DNA of 9,575 bases from Candidatus Peregrinibacteria bacterium (GTDB lineage: Bacteria; Patescibacteriota; Gracilibacteria; UM-FILTER-43-11): assembly GCA_030637565.1 (NCBI GenBank), contig DAOWGG010000081.1:1-9575 (forward strand). The letters are read 5' to 3'. The position numbers and the translations under genes are program-made. The notes beneath the pieces were generated by a model, which made no database searches, had not been told where the DNA came from, and saw only the letters and a program-made list of their open reading frames with translations. Positions 5,094 through 9,575 of the stretch are shown piece after piece (the stretch's first letter is position 1; the number at the start of each line of letters is the position of its first letter).

Positions 5094-7733
5094 TTATTCG
5101 ACTCCACAACACTTCTTATATTTCTTCCCACTTCCACAAGGACACGGCTCATTTCGACCTGCCTTAGGAACATTCGGATTTGGCGCACCCGCAGCGATTT
5201 TTTGAGCCACGCGTGCTTCGGGAGACCTTGCTTGGTGAAGGCTGGATTGATTAACATTGCTTTCAATCGCTGAATCGTTGGTTTGAAGGTTGGCAGGATT
5301 AACAGGAGATTTTGTTAGCGTGCTTCGAGGCGCTTCAACGTTGATCTGAACTTTAAACAAAGTATTGATCACATTGTGCTGAATGGAGGCAAGGAGCTTT
5401 TTAAGCATCACGAAGGAATCCTGTTTGTATTCCATTAAAGGATCGCGCTGACCATATCCACGAAGGGAAACCGATTCACGCAAATTGGTCATCGCATCAA
5501 TATGCTCCATCCATAAAGTGTCCACCACACGAAGTAAAATGCCTTTTTCAACCTGACGAAGCATTGGGGGCTCAGGAAGAGATTCTTCTTTCAGTCGATG
5601 TTCCGTATGAAGAAGGTTGGTAAGGTATTCACCCATTTCATCGGGCTGATCGAGTGTTTCAAAGTCGGTTACATCCACCTTTTTGGTTTCATGAGGAAGC
5701 AGGGCGTTGATTGCCTCGGCAATTCCATCCAAATCCCAATCGGTTCGATTCTGACTATCGGTTCGAGAGTGAACAATATCGAGCGCCTCGTTTTTCATGA
5801 GCTCCTGAACCTCGGCTTTTAAATCCTCATTTTCCAAAATTTTCAGTCGGCGGGCATAAATAATCTCACGATGCTTATTCATCACATCATCGTATTCCAA
5901 AAGGTGCTTTCGAATGTCAAAGTTATGTCCTTCCACGCGCTTTTGAGCGGACTCAATACTGCGAGTGATCAATCGGTTCTCAATCGGCATGTCTTCCGGA
6001 AGCCCAAGGGTTTCCATCATTTTTTTGATTTTATCAGCGCCAAATAAACGCATTAAATCATCTTCCATCGACACATAAAAACGACTTTCACCCGCGTCTC
6101 CCTGACGACCAGATCGTCCACGAAGCTGATTGTCGATACGTCTTGAGTCATGTCGTTCGGTACCCATAATCACCAAACCGCCGAGTTCTTTCACTCCTTC
6201 ACCCAATTTAATATCCGTTCCACGACCCGCCATATTGGTCGCGATGGTCACCGCGCCTTTTTGACCAGCTTTGGAAACAATTTCCGCTTCCCGTTCATGA
6301 TTTTTCGCATTCAAAACTTCATGAGTAACACCACTCATTTTCAGGAATTTAGAAAGCATTTCCGATTGTTCTACCGAAACCGTACCCACCAAAACAGGCT
6401 GACCTTTTTCGCTATACTTTTTGATCGCTTCCACAGACGCCATATACTTCCCTTTATGGCTTTTGTAGATCAGATCGGAAAGGTCTTTTCGGACGATCGG
6501 GCGATTGGTCGGAATCACCACGGTTTCCAAATTATAGATTTTGTAAAATTCTTCTTCTTCAGTTTTTGCGGTTCCTGTCATACCCGCAAGTTTGTCGTAT
6601 AGTCTAAAGTAATTCTGAAAAGTAACAGTGGCGAGGGTTTTACTCTCCTGTTTCACCTCCACTCCTTCTTTTGCCTCAATGGCCTGGTGCAATCCATCGC
6701 TATAGCGACGACCCGGCATTAAACGGCCTGTAAATTCATCCACAATCACAATCTCACCCTCTTTTACTAAATAGTCCGTATCGCGTTTAAAAATAGCGTA
6801 CGCTTTTAAAGCTTGTTCAATGTGATGAACTTCTAAGAATCCCGCATCGGTGTAAATATTCTCAACACCCAAAAGTTCCTCCATTTTAGTGATACCTTCT
6901 TCCGTCAAAGTAGCGGTTCGCCCTTTTTCATCAATCACATAATGTTTTTCCTGAGTCAGCTGATTGATAAGCTGAGAGTAATGAAGATATTTTTTAGTGG
7001 ATTCACCAGCAGGTGAGGAAATGATAAGCGGTGTTCTTGCTTCATCAATTAAAATCGAATCGATTTCATCCACGAGCGCATAATTCAGATCACGCTGAAC
7101 CCGATGATCCATATCCTGAACCATATTGTCGCGAAGGTAGTCGAACCCGAATTCATTATTCGTTCCATAGGTAATATCAGAATTGTAAGCAGCCTTTCTT
7201 TCCTCGGGAGTTACCCCGTGAACAATTACTCCCACACTAAGCCCAAGATAACCATAAAGGGCGCCCATCCAAGCGGCATCACGAGAAGCCAAGTAGTCAT
7301 TTACCGTCACCACATGAACTCCTTTGTCCGTTAAAGCATTTAAGTAAACAGGAAGTGCCGCCACGAGCGTTTTACCTTCACCAGTTTTCATTTCCGCAAT
7401 TTGCCCCTGATTCAAAACAATTCCTCCAATAAGCTGACAATCGTAAGGAATCATATCCCATTCTTTTTCATCTTTTCCCACCGAGAATTTTTGCCCCATC
7501 ATACGACGACAAGCATTTTTAACCGTGGCAAAAGCCTCAATCAAAAGGTCATCCACCGTTTCACCTTTCTGAATTCGCTCTTTGAATTTTTCAGTATTCG
7601 CCTTGAGTTCGTCATCGGAAAGCTTCTGATACTCCTCTTCTTTTTGATTAATCTGAGGAACGAGTGGCTGAATTCTTTTTAACTCTTTCTCATTAAACTC
7701 TCCAAATACGGCATTGATGATTTTCTTTAACAT
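5094..7733 (-). CDS. secA: Preprotein translocase ATPase subunit SecA, 879 aa
   Basis: SecA is the cytoplasmic motor that binds SecYEG and drives secretory proteins across the membrane by ATP hydrolysis. The DEAD-type motor domain has Walker A TGEGKT (117-122), VTVNDYLASRD (143-152), Walker B VDEID (221-225) and IDEARTPLI (229-237). The preprotein-binding region lies between, at about 230-370. NBD2 carries AGMTGTA (383-389), TNMAGRGTDIKLG (499-511) and QLRGRSGRQGDAG (536-548). The helical scaffold and wing domains follow, including LRGYGQRDPLMEYK (757-770). A flexible linker rich in Ser, Asn and Pro leads to the zinc-binding tail, with C864, C866, C875 and C876 (NEPCPCGSGKKYKKCC). Length is typical of the family (about 840-900). 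ATG 7733 begins MLKKIINAVFG, the standard SecA start. No Shine-Dalgarno motif is seen. It is transcribed alone, with a leader of about 90 nt. Confidence 0.98.
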   Translation of the reverse strand: MLKKIINAVFGEFNEKELKRIQPLVPQINQKEEEYQKLSDDELKANTEKFKERIQKGETVDDLLIEAFATVKNACRRMMGQKFSVGKDEKEWDMIPYDCQLIGGIVLNQGQIAEMKTGEGKTLVAALPVYLNALTDKGVHVVTVNDYLASRDAAWMGALYGYLGLSVGVIVHGVTPEERKAAYNSDITYGTNNEFGFDYLRDNMVQDMDHRVQRDLNYALVDEIDSILIDEARTPLIISSPAGESTKKYLHYSQLINQLTQEKHYVIDEKGRTATLTEEGITKMEELLGVENIYTDAGFLEVHHIEQALKAYAIFKRDTDYLVKEGEIVIVDEFTGRLMPGRRYSDGLHQAIEAKEGVEVKQESKTLATVTFQNYFRLYDKLAGMTGTAKTEEEEFYKIYNLETVVIPTNRPIVRKDLSDLIYKSHKGKYMASVEAIKKYSEKGQPVLVGTVSVEQSEMLSKFLKMSGVTHEVLNAKNHEREAEIVSKAGQKGAVTIATNMAGRGTDIKLGEGVKELGGLVIMGTERHDSRRIDNQLRGRSGRQGDAGESRFYVSMEDDLMRLFGADKIKKMMETLGLPEDMPIENRLITRSIESAQKRVEGHNFDIRKHLLEYDDVMNKHREIIYARRLKILENEDLKAEVQELMKNEALDIVHSRTDSQNRTDWDLDGIAEAINALLPHETKKVDVTDFETLDQPDEMGEYLTNLLHTEHRLKEESLPEPPMLRQVEKGILLRVVDTLWMEHIDAMTNLRESVSLRGYGQRDPLMEYKQDSFVMLKKLLASIQHNVINTLFKVQINVEAPRSTLTKSPVNPANLQTNDSAIESNVNQSSLHQARSPEARVAQKIAAGAPNPNVPKAGRNEPCPCGSGKKYKKCCGVE

Positions 7734-7785
7734 GATTTAATTTTCTTTATTTAGTTGTAGTAATTTTAATCTCAACCCCTAAGCC

Positions 7786-7815
7786 TAGTCCTTATTCCTT
7801 AATTCTTAGTCCTTA
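7786..7815. repeat. Imperfect 21-bp repeat TAGTCCTTA in the secA leader
   Basis: TAGTCCTTA occurs at 7786-7794 and 7807-7815, 21 bp apart, with related CCTTA words in between. It falls within the transcribed leader of secA, which reads it as TAAGGACTA. It resembles short degenerate AT-rich repeats and is distinct from the repeat at 996-1019. Function is unknown. Confidence 0.4.
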
Positions 7816-7831
7816 CTTATTTAACGAAGTG

Positions 7832-7860
7832 ATTATAGAGAGCTTATCCTCAATTGACAA
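7832..7860 (-). promoter_or_regulatory. Sigma70-type promoter of secA
   Basis: On the minus strand TTGTCA (7860-7855), 17 bp, TATAAT (7837-7832): five of six and six of six matches. Transcription would start near 7825, leaving a leader of about 92 nt before ATG 7733, the longest in the window. Confidence 0.7.
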
Positions 7861-7882
7861 ACAAAACGTGTTTTTGTAAGCT
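7854..7882 (+). promoter_or_regulatory. Probable promoter of the FecR/Ig-like gene, sharing the -35 region with secA
   Basis: A perfect TTGACA (7854-7859) is followed after 17 bp by TAAGCT (7877-7882), which keeps only the three most conserved -10 positions (TA...T). An alternative -10, TATAAA (7901-7906), has no good -35 partner and would leave almost no leader. The -35 overlaps the secA -35 on the opposite strand by 5 bp. An inverted pair ACAAAA/TTTTGT (7861-7866, 7872-7877) lies in the spacer. Confidence 0.45.
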
Positions 7883-7917
7883 TTGGTAGCGCTTTTTGTC
7901 TATAAACTCATATTTAA

Positions 7918-9575
7918 ATGTATTACAGAAGACCCCCTAGTAAGAGGATTCATAATTACTTAATGCCTTTTTTAGTGATCGCGGCTCTGTTTTTTGCGAT
8001 TTTCTACGGATGGCAGTCTCTGAACGATATGTTCATCAGTGAGAATAAAAGCACCACGAGTCAAAAGGTGTTTTTGAATATCGAAAGCGGAAGCGCCAAG
8101 GCAATGACAGTAGGAAAAGGAGAATGGCAGAACGCACCCGATAAAATCTATTTATATCGAGATGAGCATGTAAAAACAGGGAGTGATGGACGAGCAACAC
8201 TGACCTTTTTTGATCAGAGTATTTCACGTATGAATACAGACACCGAAATGGCATTCACCTCTTTAAAGAAAAAAGGGGATACTTATAATATAGAGGCTCA
8301 ATTAGACAAAGGAGACACCTGGATAAAAGTTGAGCAGGTTATCAATCCCGATTCCACCTTTAGTTTGACCACCGATCTAGTCACTGTCGACACGCGCGGA
8401 GCGGTGCTTTCTTTAAGCGCCCCAGGAACCGTTTATGTCATGGAGGGGAATGTTCAGATTGGCGTTAAATACGACGATGAGGTGATTAAAACCTTCAATC
8501 TAGGTGTGGGTCAGCAGTTTATTGCTGATGAGGAAAAGGTAGGAGCGATTAAGCGAGGGGAGGACGCTGAAGTTATTTTTGCTTTGAGCGACACCTTTAA
8601 GCACACCAATTGGTACCGATGGAACATTAAAAAAGATGGGGCGGTCAATGCCTTCGAAGAATCCGATTTGGATGATGAAGATTTAGCGGAGGACGACACA
8701 GAGGAAGACGAGGAAGCTATGCCCGACGACGATGAGAATGAGGAGGTTGATCTCGCCAATGTAGGCCGAGTGGTTTATGTGACCAAACCTTCTAAAAATA
8801 CAGAAACCAGTGATTCAACCATTACGGTTCAAGGAAACTTCGATGAAGAAAAAATCAACGCCGTATTTGTCGACGACACTAAGGCCACCATCACAGGGGC
8901 GGGTAAATGGAAGGTGAGTTCTGTGAAACTTGGACCTGAAGGAAAGAATGAATTAAAGATTGAAGCCGAAGATTTAGATGGTGAACGGATCACTTTGGAT
9001 TCATTGGTTGTGATTTACGACAAAACAGCCCCACAAGCTCCTAGGATCATTGATCCGATTTTAGAAGAAGGAGCGGAAAGCTTTGTGGTTGAAGATGTGG
9101 AACAATTGATTGAAGGAGCAGTGGGTAAAGACACAGCAGCCGTCATTGTGAACGACTATCGCTTAACCAAGTATGTTCCTGGCAGTAAAGAGTTCACCTA
9201 TTACGCCAAAACCGAATACGGCAATTTAAACGAAGGAGAAAACGAATACACGGTTTACGCAGAAGACAAAGCCGGAAATCGAAGTGATGCAACCATTATT
9301 ATTTTAACATTGGATCAGGAAGTGATTGATGCCGCTGGTGAGGGGGGGGATGAAGAAGAGGCGTCTGCGTCTGATGCGACACCCGCTGAGTCACTTCCGT
9401 CAGCCAGCTCAAGCGGAGGAGTTAAAATCACGGCTCCAAACGATGGAGAAAGCTTGATAACTTCCGAAACTGAGTTTGAAATTGCAGGAACAGTTCCTCC
9501 AAACACGGCGGTAGTAAAAGTAAACGATTATAAACTCTCACTTTTTGAATTGGGAGATGCTACCTTTAAGTATCG
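7918..9575 (+). CDS. Membrane-anchored FecR-domain protein with Ig-like repeats (3' end outside window)
   Basis: An ATG at 7918, directly preceded by an in-frame TAA, opens 552 codons with no stop before the right edge. Residues 1-14 are basic (MYYRRPPSKRIHNY) and 15-31 form one membrane helix, so the bulk is extracytoplasmic. Residues about 50-205 match the FecR pattern: YRDEHVKTGSDGRATLTFFD, then VTVDTRGAVLSLSAPGTVYV and VMEGNVQIG. A very acidic linker follows (about 247-277), then Ig-like domains at about 283-368, 376-465 and 502 onward, each starting with a ...P.. strand and ending like IYDKTAPQAP or TVYAEDKAGN. The second and third share VNDYRL/VNDYKL. A Ser/Ala/Glu-rich spacer lies at 472-500. 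Such proteins are thought to be cell-surface binding or structural factors; here there is no sigma/anti-sigma or TonB partner, so a FecR signalling role is not supported. Its own promoter diverges from secA. Confidence 0.82.
   Translation, partial: MYYRRPPSKRIHNYLMPFLVIAALFFAIFYGWQSLNDMFISENKSTTSQKVFLNIESGSAKAMTVGKGEWQNAPDKIYLYRDEHVKTGSDGRATLTFFDQSISRMNTDTEMAFTSLKKKGDTYNIEAQLDKGDTWIKVEQVINPDSTFSLTTDLVTVDTRGAVLSLSAPGTVYVMEGNVQIGVKYDDEVIKTFNLGVGQQFIADEEKVGAIKRGEDAEVIFALSDTFKHTNWYRWNIKKDGAVNAFEESDLDDEDLAEDDTEEDEEAMPDDDENEEVDLANVGRVVYVTKPSKNTETSDSTITVQGNFDEEKINAVFVDDTKATITGAGKWKVSSVKLGPEGKNELKIEAEDLDGERITLDSLVVIYDKTAPQAPRIIDPILEEGAESFVVEDVEQLIEGAVGKDTAAVIVNDYRLTKYVPGSKEFTYYAKTEYGNLNEGENEYTVYAEDKAGNRSDATIIILTLDQEVIDAAGEGGDEEEASASDATPAESLPSASSSGGVKITAPNDGESLITSETEFEIAGTVPPNTAVVKVNDYKLSLFELGDATFKY

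Noticed and set aside
8511..8759. Serine-rich minus-strand open frame of 82 codons
   Set aside because: It is the antisense of the acidic GAT/GAC/GAA-rich linker of the FecR/Ig gene, a common artefact.
1..9575. UGA read as glycine (code 25)
   Set aside because: secA, ruvC, hrcA and the TPR gene are full length with the standard code and no in-frame UGA; glycines are encoded by GGN.

Overview
The window is bacterial DNA with eight protein-coding genes, two of them cut by the window edges. It looks like a compact genome of the candidate phyla radiation (Patescibacteria); a Peregrinibacteria/Gracilibacteria-like lineage is my best guess. That is an inference from three things: the short HrcA, the absence of any Shine-Dalgarno motif before any start, and the stop codons, which are all TAA or TAG. 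UGA is not used as a sense codon in the intact genes, so code 25 is not indicated. No phylogenetic marker was compared.

Layout from left to right. (1) The C-terminal end of an unrecognised plus-strand gene (1-192). (2) A minus-strand block read from right to left: hrcA (3898-3191), ruvC (3185-2676), a membrane-anchored TPR protein (2469-1024), and a small protein with two membrane segments and Wzz-like topology (904-335), which has its own promoter. hrcA and ruvC are 5 bp apart and lie behind a strong promoter whose start region is covered by a CIRCE operator, so HrcA should repress both itself and ruvC. (3) Divergent from hrcA, a two-gene plus-strand operon (4036-4293 and 4304-4801) of unknown function with its own sigma70-type promoter. 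It runs into a long, structured, U-tailed element that probably terminates it. (4) secA on the minus strand (7733-5094), complete with its C-terminal zinc-binding tail. (5) A large plus-strand gene, 7918 to the right edge (552 codons visible), encoding a membrane-anchored FecR-like domain, an acidic linker and at least three Ig-like repeats. secA and this gene diverge from promoters that appear to overlap at their -35 boxes.

Taken together, this is a housekeeping region (protein export, Holliday-junction resolution, heat-shock control) mixed with cell-envelope proteins whose partners are unknown. I see no rRNA, tRNA, CRISPR array, transposase or phage gene. The less ordinary elements are the CIRCE-controlled hrcA-ruvC pair, a shortened HrcA, a perfect 18-bp palindrome inside a larger inverted repeat between ruvC and the TPR gene, the structured element after the unknown operon (also open in the frame of the upstream gene past its TAG), and the lack of Shine-Dalgarno motifs.
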